A stretch of 6,497 nt of DNA from Nitrospirota bacterium (lineage in GTDB: Bacteria; Nitrospirota; Nitrospiria; Nitrospirales; UBA8639), in assembly GCA_003235785.1 (NCBI GenBank), contig QJYE01000214.1, positions 1 through 6,497 of the forward strand. The letters run 5' to 3'. The notes under the pieces were generated by a model that saw only the letters and a list, made by a program, of their open reading frames with translations, made no database searches and was not told where the DNA came from. A program made the position numbers and the translations under genes. Positions 1 through 5,171 of the stretch are shown one piece after another. How positions within the stretch are numbered: position 1 is the stretch's first letter; every line of letters begins with the position of its first letter.

Positions 1-150
1 AAAAAAGGAAAACTCTGGAAACCCCCATTGCGCAACTTCTGCTTAAATCACATCAGGAGATTGATAGGCAAGGAACGAAGCTCTAGTAAACAACTGCGCA
101 TTTTGATAACGATATTCGATGGTATGTGGATCAAGCGGACTTGGCTTCAT
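1..150 (-). pseudogene. Lipase-like (class 3) gene, 5' end, interrupted by an in-frame stop
   Basis: An ATG at 150-148 is preceded by a perfect AAGGAGG (157-163) six bases upstream, so translation very likely starts here. The frame encodes 35 residues beginning MKPSPLDPHTIEYRYQNAQL and ending at a TAA (43-45). The same frame then stays open to the window edge and reads AEVAQWGFPEFSFF. The two halves together (tyrosine-rich start, an LFTRASFLAYQSPDVI stretch, then WGF and a run of Phe) resemble the N-terminal part of bacterial class 3 lipase-family proteins, which lies before the catalytic Ser region. That match is from memory and is inference. The catalytic region would lie beyond position 1 and cannot be judged. 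A single base change (for example AAA, CAA or GAA to TAA) would explain the stop. Alternatives are a genuine 35-residue peptide or a sequencing error. It lies in the same direction as the response regulator, 178 bases downstream of it. Confidence 0.5.
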
Positions 151-156
151 TCAGGT

Positions 157-163
157 CCTCCTT
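157..163 (-). promoter_or_regulatory. Strong Shine-Dalgarno site for the interrupted lipase-like frame
   Basis: Read on the minus strand this is AAGGAGG, followed by six bases (ACCTGA) and the ATG at 150-148. It is a full match to the anti-SD core at good spacing. It fixes the start of a frame that would otherwise look too short to be a gene. The rest of the gap (164-328) shows only a weak five-bp stem just past the response regulator stop (312-316 with 322-326) and no convincing promoter. Confidence 0.7.
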
Positions 164-328
164 GATCAAGATTGAGAGGGGTACCCGGAAAACAATCAGC
201 TACCCACTTTGCGGTTAGGAATACTAGAACTATTCGTGAGGGAAATAGAGAAATCTAAAAGGGAGTGAGAGTTGGCAGACGCTCCGAGAACCCGCCAAAA
301 CAAGGGGGAGAGGAGGACAGCCCTCCAG

Positions 329-814
329 CTAGCACCAGACAAGACGCCCGCTACAATCAGAACCACCACCGGAAAGGGGCCGGTTCACAATTTCTGCCCA
401 ATGCTCACGAAGATTACTGAAAATCTGGAGATAGCCGGCATAGGTATTAGGTTTTTGCATAAACCCATTCACCCCTAACCCGGCCGTCTGGACAATGTCT
501 CTCGGAGCTTTGGATGTCGTCAACACCACGATGGGAATACCAGAAAGAGCAGAATCCTGCTTGATCTCCATAAGAGCTTCCGCGCCCGTCAGGCGAGGCA
601 TGTTCAAATCCAGCAAAATCAAACTAGGACGAGGCGCTGCGTCTAGAGACAAGAATGCCCCCCTGTGGTACAGATAATCCAGCAATTCCATACCATCATT
701 GACCAAACACAACCGCTCACCAATAGGAGATTCTGCCCAGGCTTCTTTCACCAGCTCACAATCATCGGCATTATCATCTGCCAGCAAAATTGTTTGTAGA
801 GGACGCCCAACCAT
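329..814 (-). CDS. Single-domain response regulator, Rcp1-like
   Basis: This 161-residue protein is a stand-alone phosphoacceptor receiver domain (CheY fold) of the cytoplasm, with no DNA-binding or enzymatic output domain. Visible landmarks are the acidic pair D13/D14, the phospho-acceptor D69 in LILLDLNMP, the switch Thr T99 in VVLTTSK, and the conserved Lys K121 in MQKP. The long loop with DYLYHRGAF before strand 3, and the TTSKAPRDI segment, are typical of the Rcp1 subfamily, whose founding member is phosphorylated by the cyanobacterial phytochrome Cph1. About 17 residues after the last helix (RPLSGGGSDCSGRLVWC) look like a short disordered tail. The ATG at 814-812 has GAGAGG five bases upstream. 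No histidine kinase is adjacent, so its partner must be encoded elsewhere. The nucleotidase-like gene upstream is 290 bases away, so it probably has its own promoter. The family call is secure; the signal is unknown. Confidence 0.93.
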   Translation of the reverse strand: MVGRPLQTILLADDNADDCELVKEAWAESPIGERLCLVNDGMELLDYLYHRGAFLSLDAAPRPSLILLDLNMPRLTGAEALMEIKQDSALSGIPIVVLTTSKAPRDIVQTAGLGVNGFMQKPNTYAGYLQIFSNLREHWAEIVNRPLSGGGSDCSGRLVWC

Positions 815-975
815 TCCAACCTCTCAATTCTATTGATTTCTTGGTTAAAAAGAACACACCATCATGATCGAACTTCCATCAACAGCACAGACGAATGGCC
901 TTCAAATCATGTCGGTTCATTGACGAAAAAACTTGCCCTGGCCAGAGAAATCCCACAAGAAAGATACTGGCTGAG

Positions 976-1011
976 TGAAACTCTCCCCAGCAAGCTGGGG
1001 GGCATCTTTCA
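976..1011. repeat. Palindromic stem-loop A of a tandem REP-like pair
   Basis: The inner stem is CTCCCCAG (983-990) with CTGGGGGG (995-1002), closed by the loop CAAG and including one T-G wobble. A separate outer stem pairs TGAAA (976-980) with TTTCA (1007-1011) across a two-by-four internal loop. It lies between two minus-strand genes and is not part of either. It shares the CAAG loop, the C/G-rich inner stem and the two-stem layout with the hairpin at 1034-1073, their centres being 61 bases apart. It could be a REP-type or IS200/IS605-end-like palindrome or a structured RNA element. No transposase is present in the window. Confidence 0.6.
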
Positions 1012-1033
1012 AATGTGTTGTCTAATCTCATTT

Positions 1034-1073
1034 GCGCATTCCTCCCCTCAGCAAGCTGAGGGGTATCCTGCGC
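1034..1073. repeat. Palindromic stem-loop B of a tandem REP-like pair
   Basis: The inner stem is CCCCTCAG (1044-1051) with CTGAGGGG (1056-1063), a perfect eight-bp pairing around the loop CAAG. The outer stem pairs GCGCA (1034-1038) with TGCGC (1069-1073) across a five-by-five internal loop. On the plus strand it is followed by TGTTTTT (1074-1080), which looks like an intrinsic terminator, but no plus-strand gene ends here. On the minus strand it lies 31 bases after the nucleotidase-like stop and lacks a T tract there, so it may stabilise a 3' end more than terminate. The rest of the gap 815-1104 holds no gene or clear promoter that I can support. Confidence 0.65.
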
Positions 1074-1104
1074 TGTTTTTATGAAAAGGGGAAGCCTGCG
1101 GCCA

Positions 1105-1740
1105 CTATGCGGGAATCGGAAGACGTCTCCAAAGATGAGTGGGGGCAGGTGTTTCCTGCCTCGGTCCACGCCATGCGCCCAGAGATCGAAAATGCCACCA
1201 CTGCAACAACCCATCCCAACCGGTCACACGTATCACCTTTGTATCCACAACATGACGATTCCAAGGTTGGTCCATGACAATGACTTGTGCCCCAACCGCT
1301 TGGTAACTTTGAAGATGATCAGGATGATCATCAATGGCAATCGTGATGGATTCGGGAATCTCCGTTTTTTCTTCAGTATGGTACAAGGCATCGAAAGGAA
1401 GGCCATGATCGGAGAGCCACCGCAGAGTTTGTGGCCGTGAATGGGGCCGTCTGGCGGTCACGATTATAATACGACACGTTCGATGAAGAACCTTCAAGGC
1501 ATACCTTGCCGCAGGAAGTAATGGCAAACGAGGAATCGCTTCTTCATGAAATCGAGAAAATATTTCCTCAATCAGAGCCCGGTCAACCGTACTGGCATCC
1601 AACCCTCCCGCACTTCCATACGTTCCCACCGGCCACACCAATCCCGTCACTTCACGGAAAAGGCGTTGCACTTCAGGCTCTGCCCGTCCTAAGACATTAT
1701 CAATATCAACCGCAAAACATGGCCGAGCTTCAGAATTCAT
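1105..1740 (-). CDS. HAD-superfamily 5'-nucleotidase, NT5C type
   Basis: This protein has about 211 residues (214 if the upstream GTG at 1749-1747 is used). The HAD motifs, numbered from the GTG, are: motif I VDIDNVL with nucleophile D15 and acid/base D17; motif II IIIVTAR with T98; a candidate motif III Lys K128 in EEKTE; and motif IV IAIDDHP with D140/D141. The cap region between motifs I and II and the ending VIVMDQPWNRHV plus RVTGWDGLLQ match the NT5C group (5'(3')-deoxyribonucleotidases and bacterial relatives). The expected reaction is Mg-dependent removal of phosphate from a nucleotide-like substrate in the cytoplasm; the real substrate is unknown. I prefer the ATG at 1740 because GAGAAG lies eight bases upstream, while the GTG has no well-placed SD. 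An in-frame TGA (1755-1753) just above the GTG bounds the frame. The C-terminal 25 residues (after WHFRSLG) are Arg/Pro-rich and look like a non-conserved tail. Its start overlaps a 53-codon open frame discussed in the findings. Confidence 0.85.
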   Translation of the reverse strand: MNSEARPCFAVDIDNVLGRAEPEVQRLFREVTGLVWPVGTYGSAGGLDASTVDRALIEEIFSRFHEEAIPRLPLLPAARYALKVLHRTCRIIIVTARRPHSRPQTLRWLSDHGLPFDALYHTEEKTEIPESITIAIDDHPDHLQSYQAVGAQVIVMDQPWNRHVVDTKVIRVTGWDGLLQWWHFRSLGAWRGPRQETPAPTHLWRRLPIPA

Positions 1741-1903
1741 CGCAGCCACTTCTCAAAGCCACAACCGGTGAAGCGGCGATCAAAGTTAAGATTTTCAAAC
1801 ACGTCTCATTATCCATAGCGACACCATAGAAATATTTCCAGGCAAGAATCAAGCATTCAGAAAATTGAAAAATCTGAAGGGCATGAGTCATAGAGGCGAG
1901 AAA

Positions 1904-1940
1904 GCGAAAAATAAGGGCGCGAAGGGAGGAAGGCCCTTAT
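1904..1940 (-). terminator. Rho-independent terminator of the exported S16-domain gene
   Basis: Read on the minus strand, ATAAGGGC (1940-1933) pairs perfectly with GCCCTTAT (1918-1911) across a 14-base loop and is followed at once by TTTTCGC, giving a U-rich tract. The first arm contains the TAA stop codon (1939-1937) of the upstream gene, so stop and terminator overlap. This separates the S16 gene from the nucleotidase-like gene downstream. The plus strand has no T tract after the stem, so it appears one-directional. Confidence 0.75.
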
Positions 1941-2734
1941 GGTACCAACCCGGCGGTTAGCGATTGAGGAGCGAGGGTCGTCCGAAGCGGCCGATGCGTC
2001 AGAGCCAAGTACGCATGACTGATGGAGCCAACAGGCAGAACTTCCATGAGAAACGGGGTTTCCCAATCATCATCCGCAATGTCGGGTTCTTCAGGAATCA
2101 ACACAGTGCGAAAATGCTTCTCATAGGCTGCTAAAATTTTTAACGGCACCCCTCCCACGGTTCCTACCTGTCCATCAGCCGTCACCGTTCCCGTAAGGAC
2201 GGTCTCTTCATCAACCGGCTCATTCTTGGCAAGGGCAACAATATTTAAAGCTGCCATCGCCGACAGGCTCTCTCCATAGAGTGTTACACCTGGATACGGC
2301 AACCGAAAGCGGATGGTCCACGAATCAGGATTCAAGTCCGCTGCGTCAACAACCAGGTACAGCGCCTGGATAACCGCCTGTTGGGCATAGGGAGAAAATT
2401 TTCCAGGCGTCGTCTGAAATTGGACAACCAACCCTTCGTGATCACCCCGTTGAAGAAATTCCAATTCAATTTCAGCCACAATCCCTATCGGCTCATCCTC
2501 GGCATTCATTGTCGTTCCCAATATAGGGATAGCCGTACGAATGTGCCTCAAGGGTGCTTCCGTCGTTTGAGCCCCCTCGCTTCTCGATGGCCCAATCAAG
2601 GCCACACCCCCGAGGAACAGAAGGCTCCCAAGCAGGAAATAGGATAGGCGAACCCAAGAACAAAGAGAAGGCCGTGATCGACAACCTAAAAACCGTTGTG
2701 AGCATTTGTGGAACGATGTCGGAAATCCACCCAT
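1937..2734 (-). CDS. Exported or membrane-anchored protein with a stand-alone Lon (S16) protease domain
   Basis: The 265-residue protein has a basic N-terminus, one hydrophobic segment (about residues 28-48, LSYFLLGSLLFLGGVALIG) and then a Lon-type proteolytic domain (about 65-250). The catalytic Ser-Lys dyad looks intact: S158 in GESLSAM aligns with the PSAG serine of Lon, and K199 in GGVPLKILAA aligns with the GGLKEKLLAA lysine. Between them VLTGTVTADGQVGTVGG matches the Lon MTGEITLRGxVLPIGG block, with the same 18-residue distance from T181 to K199. The later HFRTVLIPEE and VGSISHAYLALT segments also follow Lon. There is no AAA+ ATPase domain and no Lon N-domain, so this is not Lon itself. 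The hydrophobic segment predicts action on the outer face of the membrane as a signal peptide or anchor; the -3 position before a possible A55 cleavage is Glu, which favours an anchor. AAGGAGG at 2747-2741 fixes the start. Substrate is unknown; it could process envelope proteins. Confidence 0.82.
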   Translation of the reverse strand: MGGFPTSFHKCSQRFLGCRSRPSLCSWVRLSYFLLGSLLFLGGVALIGPSRSEGAQTTEAPLRHIRTAIPILGTTMNAEDEPIGIVAEIELEFLQRGDHEGLVVQFQTTPGKFSPYAQQAVIQALYLVVDAADLNPDSWTIRFRLPYPGVTLYGESLSAMAALNIVALAKNEPVDEETVLTGTVTADGQVGTVGGVPLKILAAYEKHFRTVLIPEEPDIADDDWETPFLMEVLPVGSISHAYLALTHRPLRTTLAPQSLTAGLVP

Positions 2735-2740
2735 CGCAAT

Positions 2741-2747
2741 CCTCCTT
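2741..2747 (-). promoter_or_regulatory. Strong Shine-Dalgarno site for the S16-domain gene
   Basis: On the minus strand the sequence is AAGGAGG, followed by ATTGCG and the ATG at 2734-2732. The site chooses this ATG over the other upstream and internal candidates and so keeps the long basic N-terminal region as part of the protein. Confidence 0.75.
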
Positions 2748-2758
2748 CATGACTTCTC

Positions 2759-2787
2759 GTTTCCCTTCGGTTCGGCCAAAAGGAAAC
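2759..2787 (-). promoter_or_regulatory. Leader hairpin upstream of the S16-domain gene
   Basis: On the minus-strand RNA, GTTTCCTTTTGG (2787-2776) pairs with CCGAAGGGAAAC (2770-2759) around the five-base loop CCGAA, giving 12 consecutive pairs with two G-U pairs. In the plus-strand RNA those two pairs become C-A mismatches, so the structure favours the minus transcript. It ends 11 bases before the Shine-Dalgarno site. There is no U tract after it, so it is not a terminator. A role in mRNA stability or translation control is inference. Confidence 0.5.
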
Positions 2788-2960
2788 TTAAGTCTCAGGA
2801 GGTGGACTGGCCGTTGCATCGTCCCTTCATGCTTTGCGGTCATCAAGCTATGCCATCAACACCATCTTTCACTGTAATAAAAAGGTTTGACGCTTTCACC
2901 GAATCCCGGAAAATCCTGCAATTACTTCGTTCAGGCATTCATCCCTCTGCCCCCTCACAA

Positions 2961-2989
2961 TTAAGAACGAAGATTGGAAGACCGATAAT
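2961..2989 (+). promoter_or_regulatory. Candidate sigma-70 promoter for the HD-GYP gene
   Basis: TTAAGA (2961-2966) and GATAAT (2984-2989) are separated by 17 bases, giving four of six and five of six matches to the -35 and -10 consensus. Transcription would start near 2996, leaving a leader of about 75 bases. A second, weaker pair is TTGACG (2887-2892) with GAAAAT (2909-2914) at 16 bases. The remainder of the divergent gap 2735-3071 shows the leader hairpin of the minus gene but no further gene. Confidence 0.35.
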
Positions 2990-3071
2990 GATATGAAGCT
3001 GAAAACCTAAGCTGCTAACACGCATGCAACGATGACATAACAACCTGCCCTTCTTTCAGGATTTCACGGCC

Positions 3072-4355
3072 ATGGCAAAAAAACGCATTCCAATTTCATC
3101 CGTTAAGGTGGGCATGTATCTCTGTGGGATCGACCGTTCCTGGTTGGATACTCCGTTTCTCAGGCATTGGTTTCTGATTCGCTCGGCTGCAGACCTCACC
3201 AAGTTGCACCAATCCGGGATCCAGGAAATCACCATAGATACCGACCGCGGGCTGGATGACACCACCATTCCAGGAACTGATTCTCAGGAAGAAACACCAG
3301 CCACACCTCCATCCCAGACAGCCCCCGTCGTCACCAAAACGACCATTCCCCCGGAAGTGACACGCATACAGCAACTGCCGTCAGACATACAGGGAACATC
3401 CTTAGGAGGAGAACTCAACTCCATCCAACAGACACGTGAATTTATGCTGGAAGACGTCAAAGATATCCTCGAGACCCTTGCCAAAACAGGAGGAATCGCT
3501 GTTGAGCAGGTAAATATGGTCACCCAGTCCATTATGGTGAATACGCTCGACCATGAAGAAGCCTACATTTCGCTCATTCGCACAAGAGAGTTTTCACCAG
3601 CGCTGTACGATCATGCGCTCGCCGTCAGCACCTTATCGGTCCTGTTAGGACGTGCGGCCGGATTAGATGAATCCATATGCCAAGACCTGGCTATTGCTGG
3701 GCTCTTGCATGACGCCGGCCTTGCCAAAATTCCTCAAGCACTCAATCGACCATTCCTAGAATTATCTGATTCAGAACGGGCGATCTATCAATCTCACCCG
3801 AAACGCGGGCTGGACCTGTTGATGCAACAATCCACACTCACAGAGCAAGTCCAGACTCTTATACGTGAGCATCATGTCGCGCTAGATGGATCGGGGTATC
3901 CAACAAATTTTGACCCAGCCGCGATCCAGCCAGCCAGCCGCATTCTTCGCCTGGTTGATGAATATGATGAGTTATTAAGCGGGCATCGGAGTGGAAAGCC
4001 CCAAACAGTCCGCGGTGCGCTTCAGAGCCTCTATCAACTAGGGAAGAAAGGGGAGCTAGACCTGGAATTGGTGGGAAATTTCATCAATCTCATCGGGATT
4101 TATCCCACGTACAGCTTTGTGGAGCTCAGCACGGGTGAGCGAGGCATTGTCACCGCCAACTCCAAAGAGAACCTTCTGCATCCCACTATCTTGCTTATTC
4201 AGAATTCAGCTCATCAACCGTTGTCTGAACCTATTCCTTTTAATTTCTCTGTTTTGAGCAAAGATGGCTCTGGTCCTGAGATCGTAAAAATTTTATCCTC
4301 AGAGGAAGTCGGCATTCAGCTGGAAACCGCCCTGGAGGATTGGGTCACCCTGTAA
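3072..4355 (+). CDS. DUF3391 / HD-GYP domain protein, putative cyclic-di-GMP phosphodiesterase
   Basis: The 427-residue soluble protein begins with a DUF3391 segment (about 1-62; RIPISSVKVGMYL, LDTPFLRHWFLI, GIQEITIDTDRGLD). A Thr/Pro-rich linker (about 63-105), a helical stretch, the HD-GYP domain (about 160-345) and a C-terminal beta-rich region (YSFVELSTGERGIV onward) follow. HD-GYP proteins hydrolyse cyclic-di-GMP at a metal centre. Visible likely ligands are H181, H213/D214, H242, H267/H268 and D296, with GYP at 275-277. Departures from the consensus are HDAGLAKIP instead of HDxGKxxIP (Leu where the Lys should be), HHV instead of HHE, and SGHRSGKP where SDRPYR is usual. Activity may therefore be altered, although all metal ligands I can identify remain. 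The ATG matches the family start; its SD (AGGA at 3058-3061, ten bases away) is weak. It diverges from the S16-domain gene. I recognise the family with confidence, not the specific function. Confidence 0.92.
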   Translation: MAKKRIPISSVKVGMYLCGIDRSWLDTPFLRHWFLIRSAADLTKLHQSGIQEITIDTDRGLDDTTIPGTDSQEETPATPPSQTAPVVTKTTIPPEVTRIQQLPSDIQGTSLGGELNSIQQTREFMLEDVKDILETLAKTGGIAVEQVNMVTQSIMVNTLDHEEAYISLIRTREFSPALYDHALAVSTLSVLLGRAAGLDESICQDLAIAGLLHDAGLAKIPQALNRPFLELSDSERAIYQSHPKRGLDLLMQQSTLTEQVQTLIREHHVALDGSGYPTNFDPAAIQPASRILRLVDEYDELLSGHRSGKPQTVRGALQSLYQLGKKGELDLELVGNFINLIGIYPTYSFVELSTGERGIVTANSKENLLHPTILLIQNSAHQPLSEPIPFNFSVLSKDGSGPEIVKILSSEEVGIQLETALEDWVTL

Positions 4356-4554
4356 GTCGCTTCGCCGTCAATCTCTGCTTCAAACACTCCTCTTCAATTA
4401 CTCTTCAACATCCATCAGAATGGCCCTGTCAGACCGCGACATATCGCGCCTCTCAAGCGAATCATGAACAAATGACCACATTGGACAGAAACAACTCCCA
4501 ACGGCGCAAGGCGCAAGGTTCCCCAAGAGATGGCGATAAGGGAATGGTCATCAA

Positions 4555-4582
4555 CAATATTTTCTGCCGCACCCCAATATTG
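4555..4582. repeat. Two CAATATT copies 20 bp apart ahead of the small exported-protein gene
   Basis: CAATATT occurs at 4555-4561 and 4575-4581, and the second copy extends to the palindrome CAATATTG. The 20-bp period equals about two helical turns, which would suit a dimeric regulator, and the pair ends 19 bases before the start codon of the next gene. It could equally be chance in an A/T-rich stretch. The rest of 4356-4601 shows no gene, no good terminator after the HD-GYP gene and no clear promoter. Confidence 0.25.
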
Positions 4583-4601
4583 AGACCTGAAGGATTCAGA
4601 C

Positions 4602-4934
4602 ATGAAACACCTACGACAGAACCCAACAGCCAGGATCTGGTTCCTGAGCGGACTCACAGGAATGGTTCTGATGGCAGGAGTGCTCCTTGGGGAAGGCCAA
4701 GCCCGCGTCTCTGCCCCATCTTCGGTGAGCGTTTCGGTTCAGAGCCATGCATTGATTCCGCAGACGACAGCTTCGCATCGGATCAAGACAGCACAAACCC
4801 AAAGCCTGAGTTCAAGCCGGAAACAGCCCGCTAAAGGCTTCACCCTCCAAGATCAGTTGGACGACAAAAAACTCGAGAAAAAAAGGATGGGACTAGCCAT
4901 GCTTTTCATAGGCATCCTGGCGGAGGAAGGCTAG
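4602..4934 (+). CDS. Small exported or membrane protein of unknown function
   Basis: I do not recognise a family for this 110-residue protein. Residues 1-12 are basic (MKHLRQNPTARI), followed by a hydrophobic core (about 13-30, WFLSGLTGMVLMAGVLLG) and a possible signal peptidase site after GEGQA. Residues 36-78 are rich in Ser, Gln and Thr and look flexible. Residues 79-95 are charged (LQDQLDDKKLEKKRM), and the end is a short hydrophobic stretch, GLAMLFIGILAEEG. The start is supported by AAGGA seven bases before the ATG. A longer overlapping frame on the same strand (4340-4834) starts inside the HD-GYP gene, has no fitting SD and is probably a shadow. It lies 246 bases after the HD-GYP gene in the same direction and could be transcribed with it, although the gap is large. 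The gene looks real because of the SD and the signal-like N-terminus, but it has no recognised homologue. Confidence 0.7.
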   Translation: MKHLRQNPTARIWFLSGLTGMVLMAGVLLGEGQARVSAPSSVSVSVQSHALIPQTTASHRIKTAQTQSLSSSRKQPAKGFTLQDQLDDKKLEKKRMGLAMLFIGILAEEG

Positions 4935-4935
4935 C

Positions 4936-4954
4936 GCTTCTAGAATCTAGAAGC
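4936..4954 (+). terminator. Hairpin directly after the small exported-protein gene, possible terminator
   Basis: GCTTCTAG (4936-4943) pairs perfectly with CTAGAAGC (4947-4954) around AAT, one base after the TAG stop. There is no proper T tract behind it (only AGTTTAA about 14 bases on), so it may be a weak terminator or an mRNA end stabiliser. It is a near-perfect 19-base palindrome and could act on either strand between the convergent genes. A second stem, TGAATC/GATTCA (4987-5004), is weaker. Confidence 0.45.
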
Positions 4955-5171
4955 CGTTCGACGATAGTTTAACCCCGCCGCCAACTTGAATCTCATCGGA
5001 TTCACAAAATTTCTAGGATGATGCCGGTAGGCAGTAACAGGTGGAAAAACATCAAACCCTTTCACATCAATCAACTTTTCAACACAGTCCTAATTCGCCA
5101 GAAATTTTCACTGTACACCGATCCAACTAGCCTTTAGAAATGTTATTGGGAATCAAAAGGGCTCTTCATAC

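Noticed and set aside
272..478. Plus-strand frame of 68 codons starting with TTG
   Set aside because: It lies mostly opposite the response regulator, has no recognisable protein features, and is best explained as a shadow of that gene.
976..1073. Possible CRISPR array
   Set aside because: Only two non-identical palindromic units, with no regular repeat-spacer pattern and no cas gene.
833..1084. Plus-strand frame across the hairpin region
   Set aside because: Its only distinctive segments are translations of the two palindromes; no SD-supported start and no recognised family.
1506..1829. Plus-strand frame opposite the nucleotidase-like gene
   Set aside because: The minus strand carries clear HAD motifs in the same place, so this is a shadow.
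4340..4834. Plus-strand frame of 164 codons overlapping both the HD-GYP end and the small exported-protein gene
   Set aside because: It starts inside the HD-GYP gene without a fitting SD, has no signal or domain, and overlaps a frame with a better SD and signal-like N-terminus.
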